The notes under the pieces were generated by a model. It ran no database searches, was not told the origin of the DNA, and saw only the letters and a list, made by a program, of their open reading frames with translations. Position numbers and translations under genes: made by a program. DNA of 64,000 nt, from positions 1,922,001-1,986,000 of the forward strand of contig NW_024467120.1 in assembly GCF_017591425.1 (NCBI RefSeq), written 5' to 3'. The stretch's first letter is position 1; every line of letters begins with the position of its first letter. Of this stretch, positions 1 through 10,440 are shown one piece after another. The DNA comes from Ochotona curzoniae (Eukaryota; Chordata; Mammalia; Lagomorpha; Ochotonidae).

Positions 1-267
1 CAGGGTCAGTGTGGTGGCATTCCAGGTTAACTTTCCCCTTGCAGCATTTTCATCCCATATTCCAATCTAGCTCCCTGTTAGAAAGGTAGAGGAGGATGGT
101 TCAAGTGCTCGGGACCCTCTACCCACTTGGGAAACATGGAAAAAGCTCTGGGCTTCCAGCTTGACCCAGCTCAGCTCTGACCCTATTGGGAAGAGTGAAT
201 CACAAATGGACTTTTCTTTTCCCCTTTCTCTCTCTTTGTAGTTCAAGTAAAATAAATAAATCTTACG
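1..267 (+). mobile_element. C-type SINE (CSINE), older copy, head probably cut by window edge
   Basis: The body follows the CSINE order: a tRNA-related head, 'ccaatctagctccctgtta', 'ttgggaagagtgaatca', a CT-rich stretch, then AAATAAATAAATC. It is clearly diverged from the young copies in this window. CSINEs are tRNA-derived, pol III-transcribed and moved by L1 proteins. Confidence 0.75.
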
Positions 268-427
268 AACAAACAGGAAGGAGATGGCAATTGCTTAGAA
301 AGCATTGGCACCTTATTACACATTTAAATCTTTAATCAAGTATAGCTGAGGGGACTCCAGCACTAAGAATGCAATTCCATGTTGCCTCTGCTCTGATTGC
401 TCCCACTTTTTTTTTTCTTTCTGGCTT

Positions 428-718
428 TAAGACGTATATATTTATTTGGATGTCAGAGTTAGATAGCTAGTTAGAGAGATATCTCATTTACTGGACCACT
501 CCCAAAGTGGCTGTAGTGGTGAAAGACTGAGCCAAGCAGAAGCCGGGCAGCACAAGCTGTAGCTCCCGTGTGGATGACAAGGGCCCGGGCACCTGCACAT
601 CTTCCATTGCTTTTTTCAGGCTTTGAGCAGGAAGCTGCATTAAAAGTGGAATAGTCAGTGCCCAGGTGGGATTCTGGTATTGCAAGTGGCAACTTTACTT
701 GCTACACAATGCTGGCCT
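428..718 (-). mobile_element. C-type SINE, diverged, minus strand
   Basis: Read on the minus strand it gives the CSINE order ending in a degenerate AAATAAATA tail near 440. The segment around 490-510 corresponds to the 'gggagtgaatca' block. Divergence indicates an old copy. Confidence 0.65.
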
Positions 719-857
719 CTCCCTTTCTCCTTTTCAGGCATCCATTTTCCTAAAGAGAGACAGAAAGAGAGAGATACAGAATGCAATGCATGAAGATGAT
801 ATTTGAATATGAAAATCTATCTGATGGTTGAACTGGAAAAAGTGTTGTTATTATTAT

Positions 858-1148
858 TATTTAGATTATTGAGAGAGAAGGAGAGACAAAGATTTCCCAT
901 TCACTGGATCACTCCCCAAGTGGCCACAATGGCCAGAGCTGAGCTGATCTGAAGCCAGGAGCTTATTTCAGGTCTCCCACACGGGTGCAGGATTCCAAGG
1001 CTTTGGGCCATTGTCCACTCCTTTCTCAGATCACAGGCAGAAAGCTAAATGGGAAGTGGAACAGCTGAGATATGAACTGGCACCCATATGGGATCTCAGC
1101 ACATGCAAGGTAAGGACTTTAGCCACTAGATGATGTGCCAAGCCCCCC
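858..1148 (-). mobile_element. C-type SINE, minus strand
   Basis: Diagnostic blocks are visible on the plus strand: 'gatcactccccaagtggccacaatgg', 'gaagccaggagc', 'ggtctcccacacgggtgcag', 'cacccatatgggatc' and a 3' edge at the C-run near 1143. A short (TTA)n tract at 844-862 abuts its tail. Confidence 0.85.
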
Positions 1149-1649
1149 CCAAAATTTTTTTTGATGGAGGGGAGAGCTTTGGAGTCAATGAAGTTTGAGA
1201 GCAGTTGAGTCATGATTTACTTTGTATCCTCTCTTCTAGACAGCAGGGCCTCCTAAAGTCACAGAGAATACTCTGCAGACAGAAGCCAGCTTCTCCTGTG
1301 TTTATCAAGGTAAGAACTGTGAGGCTGAGCGGGGAGGCCTCTCCCTGTTGTCACCTGATGAAGCCATTTGGAGGGAGAGCCCCTGGCCCCAGCCTGCTGT
1401 GACATAGGTAGGGGGGCCCTGGGAGGGTGAAATTTGCGAAAACTTCATGGTTTACATAGATTGCACTGGACTAACATGGATGCACCTTCAGAGAATCTGG
1501 CTCCATGAGCAATGTCTTTGGGATGCTGGATGGTGAAATATACATTTTCAATTTGAAAATTAAACTCTGTGTGCTCCCTCGGAAAGGACTACAATTGCTC
1601 AGAACCCTGCTGAGTAATGTCCAACAGGTAGGACTACACACTCTCAGAT
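1149..1649. other. Unassigned unique-looking sequence
   Basis: No repeat family or convincing coding signal was recognised. Open frames here are short and lack protein-like composition. Confidence 0.4.
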
Positions 1650-2262
1650 TCAAGCCTGGCTTCAAGTTCTAGCAAACCTACTCACCATGGGGGAGCTGAG
1701 GCATCCCCCAAAGCCATCCTGTGCCTTGGTCTCCTCCTCTGTATAAGAAAGACAGGTGGTACCTGTGTTCACTTCCTGGGGTTGCCTTCCCAGAAGGGCT
1801 GCATCAATAATAGAGATGCATGGTGTCACAATTTGGAAGCAAGAAGTCTGAAGTCAAGATATCAGCCACAAGGCTTTAGGGAAAACTCATTCCTTGTCTC
1901 TTTCTTGCTCTGCAAGGCAGCTGCAAGCCGTGGGTTGCCCTGGTGTCCCACTACGCTGAGAACTCCACATCCAGAAAGAACTTCAACTTGTAAGCCTGAT
2001 AGTATGTGAACCATCTCTCCAGTTTCTGCCTCCATCATCACTGGCTTTTCCCTGGGTCTGTGTCTTCTTGTCTTAGCAAAAGCCAGTCATATCGAATTTA
2101 GGGCCTACAATAACGCAGTACGAGCTCACTTGAAATAGGATCATCTGGGAATACAAAGTCCACATGTCATTTTGAGAGGTAAAGTTCAGCCCCTAGCCCA
2201 TGGAGTCATTGTGAGAATGAAATGAGTTAGTTGAGAAGATTAGATCAGCATCTGGCATATAC
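1650..2262 (+). mobile_element. MIR SINE fossil, split by a later repeat
   Basis: The left part (about 1650-1765) carries the MIR core: 'caagcctggcttcaa', the 'cttggtctcctcctctgtataag' equivalent of the cctcatctgtaaaatg block, then 'ggtacctgtg'. The MIR right arm resumes at about 2180 as 'catggagtcattgtgagaatgaaatgag' and 'cagcatctggcata'. The intervening 1766-2179 belongs to another repeat. Confidence 0.6.
1766..2179 (+). mobile_element. Ancient interspersed repeat inserted in a MIR (family not named)
   Basis: The order 'cttcctggggttgcc', 'ggaagcaagaagtctgaagtcaag', 'tctgcctccatcatc', 'agtcatatcgaatttagggcc' and 'cacatgtcattttgagaggt' matches a widespread placental-mammal repeat I remember from other genomes. 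I cannot assign its family without a library search. Confidence 0.5.
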
Positions 2263-2668
2263 CGGCATGAATTATCATTGTATTCAAACCTGACAAGTGG
2301 ATAGCAGTGAATATTTTACTCCTAGACATCAGACATTGGCCAAGGATTACCCAGCTTGTTAGCTACAGCAGAAGAGTTTACACTGGGTTGCTCGGACTCC
2401 AGAACCCAAGTTGATGATCACACACTGCAGTGCTGTGGGTTGTTTCCTATCACAACTTCATTCCTTGCATTTTCCTTACAAGGCACACCTTCCACTCTTA
2501 AGTTCTTATGCTCATCTCCCCCAAATTCTTCATACCAGTAATAATATTTTAGAACTCCAAGTTATACTGCTATACTGGTATGGATTCTCATATTCAATAC
2601 AAATCTTAAACTATTCCTTATGCCAAATACTCCAAAGTCGGCTGCAACACTCCCTCACTTGCATGCAT
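2263..2668. other. Unassigned sequence
   Basis: I see no recognisable repeat, RNA gene or coding region here. The 119-aa open frame at 2411-2770 runs into the adjacent SINE and has no domain-like features. Confidence 0.4.
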
Positions 2669-2958
2669 GGGCAGGTGTTTGGCCTGGCAGTTAAGCTGTC
2701 ACTTGGAACAATTGTCTGCCATTATCAGAGTGCCTGGGGTGAAACTTGGCACTGCTTCCAATCCAAGTGATGACTCTGTTGACTGGATTCCTACTACTAC
2801 TTGGAAACCTAGATTAAGTTCTGGGCTCTGGTGCAGCCTGGTCCAGCCCCAGCTATTGCAGATATTTGAAAAATAAATCATCAACTTGTTTCTTGGTCAT
2901 CTTCAAGTCTCTCTTTGTCTCTCTGCCTCTCAAGAAATAAAAAATAAACAAATAAGAA
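2669..2958 (+). mobile_element. C-type SINE, old and diverged
   Basis: It begins with a degenerate tRNA-like head and contains 'cctggtccagccccagctattgcag', then a CT-rich run and an AAATAAAAAATAAACAAATA tail. An internal AAATAAATCATCAAC suggests a short rearrangement. Confidence 0.6.
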
Positions 2959-3032
2959 TATGAACAACATTATGTCATTGAATCACTGTTGGTGAGCTAT
3001 GTCCAAAATCATCCATTCATAAACAAATACCC

Positions 3033-3228
3033 CATGTGCCAGCTTCTACAAATGCTTGTGTGAACATATTAATCTCTCTAGCAACTCTGTGAAAGTGATT
3101 TATTTCCATTTTACAGGTTGTATTATGTGGTCCCAGCCCATAAAGGCTAAAGTCACACAGGTGGAACATGCCAGCATGTGGCAAAACAAGGATTTGAACT
3201 GAGTGGTCTGCCTATTTTGATGCTGTAT
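3033..3228 (-). mobile_element. MIR SINE fossil, minus strand
   Basis: The plus strand shows the reverse-complement MIR order: 'catgtgccagcttct', 'ttatttccattttacagg', 'gctaaagtcacacag' and 'aggatttgaactgagtggtctgcc'. Confidence 0.7.
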
Positions 3229-6200
3229 GTTTCATGTGCATGGACTTATTTAAATCTTCTTGGGACCCTCAGGTTATTTTTAAGATTTTGACATTAGAAA
3301 CAATGCTACAGTACACATTCTTAAACTAAATCTTTGTGCACATTATGATAAATTTCCTTGCAGGAAACCTACTACATCAAAGAGTAGAGTACTATAAAGG
3401 TTACAGTTGCAGACAATGTTTAACGTCAGATTGCCAGAATAAGGGACGGAGTTCTCAAAAAGCGAAAATGCGATCAACAAGGGGAGAGAATGGAGGTACG
3501 TGAAATGGTGGACACTCGGACTGCATGGAATGGGAGATCAGAGTTTTCCCAGAATCCGTGTTTTTCCAGAAGAAAAACTTCTGCTTCTCATAAGAAATAG
3601 ATTCATTCATCACAATGGCTTAAGTACAAATGAATTTTGGGGGGAGGGGTGTTACATTTTACTTATTTCTTTAATAAAGTACATTCTTGAACTTCTTAAA
3701 GTATTGGCAATAATATAAGCATTAATTTAGTAGCTAGCTATATTTATGTCTCAATATGTAATAGTTTGTGTCCTATAAATGTACAACACACTTGATGTAA
3801 CTCCAGACCACAGTAGATTATATATAATAATACAAAGAATATCAGAAATAGTAACCAGTCTTGTGCCTCTGGAATTTATCCTTCTTAAGGTACTCTCAAA
3901 CTTCTAGACTTTCAAATTCATAGAGCGTATGAGGATTTAGATGAACAATACACAACAACGTGCTGCCTAATGTGAAATTTAGTATAGCTAGGATCATACC
4001 ACGTGTATTTACTGCAATTCAATTGTTCATTCACCGTGGGTGCTTTGTATTTTCTCTTATTGATACATGGAGCATGTGTTTTTTGTTTTGCTTTGTTTTT
4101 GCTTTTTTTTTTTTTTGTTGTTACTGTTTAGCACTCTATCAGAATAATACATCACAGTTGTTACTGACTGTCATCGTCAAAGGATGCATGAATGAGAAGG
4201 AGCGGTGGAGAGAGCTTCTCCCCTTGAGCTTGGGCCCCTGGAGGTGTGGGGGCAGCAGGAGTAGTTTGGGACATGGCTGCATCTGCAACTTTTCAGTGCT
4301 GACACACCTGGAGGAAGCAAAAGGTCTTCTTAAAATGCCAGTGTTTGGCATCTCCGGGAGTTCTTTGTTCACACACCACACCTCTGTAAATGGGGATTTT
4401 TTTTTTTTTTGCTCTTGTTCCTATCCAGCTGTTTTTTGCAACTGTGTGCAAAGACTGTCACGCAGCCCTCTTCACGGACTGCAGCGTAGTCAGCCGTGAC
4501 AGCTGGTGGTACGGGGGTCCCTGCATCTGCTTTGCTCCCTCTTCCAGGCCTCTCTGAATAACATGAAGTCTTGTGTAAACAAGAATGATGCTATTGATCC
4601 TCCGAGAGAGGGCCCCAGGTCCTGCTTCAGTTTAGAAGTAGCTGGGCTTACATTTACACTGGCCTGCTTGCGCATTGCTGCCACTTTCTCCCCCTGGGAG
4701 CCAAGGAACACATTTGCACTTGGCTTTTAGTGCAGAGAACCCTGGAGACCTGATGGAGAGAATAGGACATTTGGTGGCAATTTTAGCACATTCTAGCTGG
4801 GTATTTTGGGGAGTAGTCATCAGGTTTTTTTAAATTGCTTTCTTCACACGTAAACAGCATGTACAATTTTTAAAAGAACCCAAGAACCTTCTAGGTTGGA
4901 GTAAACAGAAAGGAATGCAATGATTTGCAAAGATGGGGCTGTACCACAATTCACTAAAGGCACAACTCTAAGAGGTCCATGGATTGATTGCATCTTGTAT
5001 TTCCTGAGCCCATGCAAGAGTGATCCAGTGCAAATGGGCTCAGGCCTTTTTTGCCCTGGACAATGGTTGCACTCAGCCCTAATGAGATGCTAACCAAGGA
5101 TGCCCCTCAAACTCACAGAACCGCGTACTATGAGAACCAAGTGAACCTTCCCACCATCTTTGGAATGATCAGAGTGGGGTTCCTCGGTGACTTCTAAACT
5201 CTCTATTTACCTGATTCTGGCAGGACACATTTGGAAGTGCACCTCTTCCCTATATGAATAAACATTCTCTTCCCAAGAAAAAAAATGTGGGTTGCCATGC
5301 TACCGTATAAGGCACATTGTGAAAACGTGGACACAATGAATGCTCTAATGTTTGTGTCTGGTACCACAAGGGGCATCATTTTGCCTGCTTCTGGCATTGA
5401 GCACCCATACCTTTGCAGTCCACGGACAAGGGAAGCCCACTGAAGGCCCAGGGACAGGAAGAAACTCCAGGTCACAAGGTGACTGGTGATCGGTCTGATG
5501 TGCAGGTCTGACCTCACTGCTTCCTGACAATGAGTGTGATCCCTGAGCTTCGTTACCAGTGGGATTTTCATACTTTATTCTAGTTTATTACTGACACATC
5601 AAAAGACTTCCCACCCCCCTCTTAAAGCTCTTTTACTTTCCTTTTAATTTCTTAGAGCAGATGTGGGTGAGTGGGTATAGATTTCCTTCCTGTAACAACA
5701 CAAGAAATAATAGAGCAAGATTGCATGTCACAGATGAAAACTCCGTATTTATGCTTCATTGTAATCCATTCATTGCTTTATGGATCCAAAGTCCCCTTGG
5801 GAATGTCACAAATCCACATAATGTTCCTGAGTGCAGGATTTGGCATTTGGATCCCTGATTTAGCTGTCAGATATGTAAAATCACATGTAGCCAGACAATC
5901 CCCTGGGGACTCCACAGCTGTGAGTGCTGAACAGTGCAAGTTATTCCAACAAGGTCGGAATGCATTTACACCCAGATATCATTCCCCTTGAGCTGCCCTT
6001 TTCTTGCCCCATCTAATTTTAAGTGTGGCTCAGAGGGCTGTAACAGAGAGATGTTGACAGTATTGTGTTTTCAGGGTTTTGGCTAAGCCAACTCAGAGTG
6101 AGTTTCCCAGGGGTCAGCAGCCCCTAAAAGGAAGATAGCAGTGACCCAAGGACCGAGCCCCTCTGACCACTGCATGGCTTTGCTCACAGCTGCACTGCTC

Positions 6201-6398
6201 CTTCCTTCCGATCCCTCAGACTCCTCCTCCCTTGGCCTTGCTCTAAGCATTAAATGGGGCTTGCAAAGGGCTGACTGGTTGGCTCTCTCTCTTATCATTG
6301 CAGCAGTGACCTCGATAACCTTTCCTACGTTCAGATTGTTTGTGCTCGGTGATTGATGGCAGACATAAATGAACACTAAATGCATTTTTAAAGAAAAA
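3229..6398. other. 3.2-kb stretch without recognised features
   Basis: No SINE, LINE or LTR fragment was recognised. T-runs lie near 4106-4117 and 4399-4410. The longest open frame (179 aa, 3960-4499) depends on the T-runs for phenylalanine stretches and has no start context, splice pattern or family resemblance, so I do not call a gene. Confidence 0.4.
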
Positions 6399-6741
6399 TC
6401 CTGAGCTGCTCGTGTGGCACAGTGGTTAACCCCCTGCCTAAAACCCTAGCACATGGGTTCAAGTCTCGACTGCCTCATTTCCAATCCAGCTCCCCAGTAA
6501 TGCTCTTGGTTTCTCAATACAACATGAGACCAGTAGCTTTGCTCTAAGCCTCAGCGATGGTTGGCGACTGAGCTAACCAATCCATTTGGGGGATCTGGAC
6601 AGAGTTCGAAGCTCCTGGGCTTGACCTAGTCCAGCCCTGGCGTTTGCATTTGTGCAGTGTACCAGAGAATGGAAGATTCCCTCTCACTGTCACTCCCTCT
6701 ATCTGTGTTGCTTTGACTTTCAAATACCTAAATGAATCTTC
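6399..6741 (+). mobile_element. C-type SINE, older copy
   Basis: The tRNA-related head 'gtggcacagtggttaaccc' is followed by a B-box-like 'gttcaagtctcgac'. Then come 'ccaatccagctccccagtaatg', 'agctcctgggcttgacc' and the 'gactttcaaataccta' tail. About 30 extra bases lie between the body blocks. Confidence 0.75.
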
Positions 6742-8147
6742 TTTTGCATACCATGAACAACTCTACAGCTACAGTTCCTTCAAGGCCTAACAATTTGGCA
6801 CTATTTCCAATCATGCCAAGCTTGGAAGTCATAGCTGTCAGGGGAGGTCTCCTCCTGAGACTAAAAAACTATAATGCTGGTGCACCTTGGGATGCATGAA
6901 CAGTCACTACAGCAGGCCCTGCTTGCCCACTGCTCTGGATCCTTTGAGTCTCCCCACTTCATTCAGTCACTGAGTCAGTGACCACTTCAGTGCAGGTTTC
7001 CTGCAGGAACTCATTGTAGGCATACATATCATGCAGCCTGCATCCATCCTTGGTTTCCCTAGCTCTTGAACACCTGCAGATCCTGCACTCACAACTCAGA
7101 AGACAGGAGGGGTGGACTGCACAGGGAGCCAGTCTTGACCAGAGGAGGATGGGAGCCACCCCATCAACAGACACCCATGGGAGAGAGGGATTTTGATGCA
7201 TTATCCATCAAGTGCTTCAGAGTCCTAGGGAGTGAGCCCCAAACTTGCCCAGTCGTGGCCAACTCCATGATGCTTCTGTATGCTGAATCACCCTCCTTTC
7301 CTGCCTCGTGCCCCTGCCTCAGCCCAGCATCCTGGGGATCCACTGCTGACAGGTCACTTACTGGACATGCCAGCCTTTGCCTCAGATTTGTTTTGCTTTT
7401 TAGGGTGGGGGAACACGCTGATAAAGCCACCTGTTTAGGTCTTTGTATTCTCTAGAAATGTCAACCAACTGTAGGCCGAATCTTGTATGCTGCTGCCTGT
7501 TTGTGTTAAAGGAGCACAGTTGGGTTCATTGATTGACCTCTTGTCTCTGTCCTCTTAGAGCTGCAATGGCAGATCTGAAGAACTCCAAGAAAGCCTCAAA
7601 TATTTACTCTCTGGCCCATCACAGAGTGAGTTTGCCAAGTATGAGTTTGCCATGATGAAATGAAGAATCATGTCTCTAGCTACATCCAAAGCAGGCCACA
7701 GAGGAAGCTTCTGAAGAAGCAACTAGATGTTGGCTCTTGATGGAACACAAATCCAGAGACCCAGTGAGTAAATAGGATGAGTCTCTTGTTTTAGCCCAGA
7801 CAAAATTTGAAATATCAAAAATGAACCAAAAGAGCTTTCTGTTCTATAAAGGAATATGTTCTCGCCCACGTTTCCTGAAACCGTCCTTATGTCTCTCTTG
7901 CTTTCTACTTTGGTACGGATGCAAGCTCTGGGAGCAGAGATAGGCCCAGGGAAACCAGCTTCTGCAAGTATGTGGTCTCTTACACTTGAGCTTGGTGCTA
8001 TGTAGACAAGCAAGTTCTCTCTCCCTGAGAGGGACACAGTCCTCTGCCCAGTATCAGGTAGCTGTTACTACACAGAACCTGGGACTTGTTTTTAAGAAGG
8101 AAGCAAACTTTTGAATTCTGTTAACTTGTATTTCTTTTGGTTTTCAT
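6742..8147. other. Unassigned sequence
   Basis: No family was recognised. Overlapping open frames of 80-129 aa on both strands around 6959-7455 show no domain and look like chance frames in moderately GC-rich DNA. Confidence 0.4.
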
Positions 8148-8435
8148 TTTTTAAAAAATGTGTTGGAGAAGAAGAGAGAATGTATATATCTGCTTATTGA
8201 TTTCCTCCCCGAAGTGCCTTCAATGACCATGGGCTGAGTTGGGGCACATGCTAGAAAGCAGGAATTGAATTTAGGTCTCCCAAGTAGGTGACAAGGATAC
8301 ACTACTGAGCCATCCCTGCCACCTCCCAGGGTGGGCATCAGCAAGAAGCAGGTGTTAGGACCCAGAGTCAACCATCAAACTCAGGCACTCTGAAGAGGGA
8401 CATAGCATATTAACCACAAGGCAAACTGCTCATTC
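8148..8435 (-). mobile_element. C-type SINE, diverged, minus strand
   Basis: Blocks equivalent to 'gattcactccccaagtggcc' (near 8197), 'ggtctcccaagtaggtgac' and a 3' head ending 'taaccacaaggcaaactgctc' are visible. Heavily mutated. Confidence 0.55.
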
Positions 8436-8659
8436 CATTATATTTCTTTTTAATGACTTCCTAGGTTAAAAAAGACTTTAGGCCACATTCCATCCAAGAC
8501 ATGTTGTTATGTTTAAGATGAGTTTTGCATGTTTAAACTTCTGGATAAACCCAAATTAAAAATAGTAATACCCAGGGCTATTATTTGACAGGTGGCCCCG
8601 GGTACTCTTGTTAAAATGTGGAAACATATGCATTTAAACTGGCAAAAAAAGACACTTCT

Positions 8660-8777
8660 CTGGGGATTGGCACTGTGCTACAGGTTAACCTTCTGTCTGT
8701 GACACCAGCATCTCATATGAGTGTTGGTTCGAGTCTCGGCTGCTCCACTTCCAATCCAGGTCCCTGTTTGTGTACCC
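8660..8777 (+). mobile_element. C-type SINE, 5' part only, running into a CA-rich tract
   Basis: It has the head 'ttggcactgtgctacaggttaacc', a good B box 'ggttcgagtctcgg' near 8726, and 'ctgctccacttccaatccaggtccctg'. The SINE body stops at about 8770, where the CA-rich minisatellite begins. Confidence 0.75.
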
Positions 8778-9178
8778 TATACACACATACACCACACACA
8801 GACATCACACACTCACACACCACACATTCACACATACCATACACATGATACACACACCACACCATACCACACACACTCACACACATCACACACCACACCA
8901 CATACATACATGTACCATACCATTCATACACACTAACCACATGCAGACACATCACACATTCACACACCAGACATTCACACATACCACATACACACATGAT
9001 ACACATACCATGCCACACACATGCACACACCATATCACACACCACACTACATGCATACACACACCATACCACACACACAGCACACACTCACACTCACACA
9101 TACCACACAGACATATCGCACATACTCATACACCACACATTTACACATGCCAAATACACACACACACACACACACGCC
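8778..9178 (+). repeat. (CA)-rich minisatellite with higher-order period
   Basis: About 400 bp is almost pure CA/CAT/CACAC text with very few G on the plus strand. A longer unit is visible: 'attcacacatacca' recurs at 8826 and 8973 (period 147) with similar downstream text. It ends in a clean (AC)n at about 9156-9175. Open frames here give only His/Thr-rich or Cys/Val-rich low-complexity peptides. Confidence 0.9.
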
Positions 9179-9191
9179 ACTTTCCTCCAGG

Positions 9192-9508
9192 TGTTGCTAT
9201 TTGCTGTGATTTGGAAGTGCCCTCCCAATGTGCAGTATGGGACAATGAGACCTAATGACAGGTGTCCTAATCAGGAGGGTCCCACTCCTTGGGAATGAAA
9301 TTGGATCTGAGCTAAGTTCAGTGTCTGGCTCACTCTCTTGTCCTTCCACCTTCAACCACGTGGATGTTACAAAAGAATTGTCTGATGCCGGTGCCATGTT
9401 CTTGGACTTGCTGGCTTCCAAATTTCTGAGCCAAAAGAGGAAATTTTGTGGACTTTAAATTATCCAGTTTGCAATAATGCATAATAGAAGTATAAAATAG
9501 TCTAAGAC
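9192..9508 (+). mobile_element. MaLR-type solo LTR (MST/THE1-like)
   Basis: It starts 'tgttgctatttgctgtgatttggaagtgcc' and continues with 'gagacctaatgacaggtgtcc', 'ctcttgtccttccacc' and 'gatgccggtgccatgttcttgg'. It ends with 'gtctaagaca'. This is the usual ERVL-MaLR LTR order, with TG and CA ends. No clear duplication flanks it. Confidence 0.75.
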
Positions 9509-9779
9509 ACCACTTTTTTTAAAACCTCTGCCAATCTAATGTCCTAAAATAAAACAATCTTTGTTTTTGTAATTGAATCTAACAAACCAAATGCCATTCA
9601 TTGCTCAACACAATGCTTAGCAAACACTTGATGTGCAATAAGTATTCACTGATTTTTATGGGCCCTGTTAATTACCAATCTGAGCAGCTACTGGAAAGCT
9701 TAGAAACAAATATGTGATGTGTTTATTAACAAAAGATATTCTTTGGCATGCTTTTTCTTAGCCTCTAAGTTGTTTACAT

Positions 9780-10440
9780 TTTTAAAAGAGATTTTACTTT
9801 GTTTATTTGAAAGGCAGAGTGACAACGGAGGAAGGAAAGAGAAGAGAAATAGATATTCTGTCTGCAGGTTCATATCCCAAGTGGCCACAATGGCCTTGGT
9901 TGTGCCAGGATCCCAGAATTCCATCCATGTCTTTTTTTTTTTTTTTTTTTTTTAAAGATTTATTTTTATTATTTTTTCATTGGAAAGGCGGATATACAGA
10001 GAGGAGAGACAGAGAGGAAGATCTTCCGTCTGATGATTCACTCCCCAAGTGAGCGCAACGGGCCGATACTATGCCGATCCGAAGCCAGGAGCCTCTTCCG
10101 GGTCTCCCACGTGGGTGCAGGTTCCCAAAGCTTTGGGCTGTCCTCGACTGCTTTCCCGGGCCACAGGCAGGGAGCTGGAAGGGAAGCGGGGCTTCCAGGA
10201 TTAGAACCGGCGCCCATATGGGATCCCGGGCATGCAGGGCGAGGACCTTTAACCACTTGCGCCACCGCGCCGGGCCCCAGAATTCCATCCATGTCACCCA
10301 CACGAGTGTATTTGCGCTATTGCTGGCTACCTCTCCAGGCTCATTAGTGGGAGCTGGATTGGAAGCAAAGCAGCGGAGACTTAACTAGGTGCGCTGTTAT
10401 GGGATGTTCGTGTCATAAGTGGCAGCTTGAGGTGCTGCAT
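9780..10440 (-). mobile_element. Older C-type SINE interrupted by a young SINE
   Basis: The tail side (about 9780-9931) has 'aaaagagattttactttgtttatttgaaaggcag' and 'ccaagtggccacaatgg'. The head side (10276-10440) resumes with 'cccacacgagtg', 'gctggattggaagc' and 'agcttgaggtgctgc'. The gap between them is exactly the nested SINE at 9932-10275. Confidence 0.8.
9932..10275 (-). mobile_element. Young C-type SINE with 20-bp target-site duplication
   Basis: It is nearly identical to the copies at 36651 and 58996. It has an 18-T tail, 'aaagatttatttttatt', 'ggaaaggcggatatacagag' and 'gcgccaccgcgccgggc'. It is flanked by the perfect 20-bp duplication cccagaattccatccatgtc at 9912-9931 and 10276-10295, so it is a recent L1-mediated insertion into an older SINE. 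Confidence 0.95.

Noticed and set aside
3960..4499. 179-codon frame as a candidate gene
   Set aside because: Its length depends on T-runs and there is no domain, splice or promoter support.
8700..8750. tRNA-like A and B box sequence
   Set aside because: It belongs to a SINE head; no tRNA cloverleaf or 3' end is present, so it is not a tRNA gene.
8713..9255. Overlapping His/Thr-rich and Cys/Val-rich open frames of 62-161 codons
   Set aside because: They are translations of the CA-rich minisatellite in several frames; low complexity, no start context or domain.
9977..10388. Frames of 81-108 codons in several frames at 10 kb (and again at 36.7-37.1 kb)
   Set aside because: They are nearly the same peptide at both sites because they translate the GC-rich young SINE.
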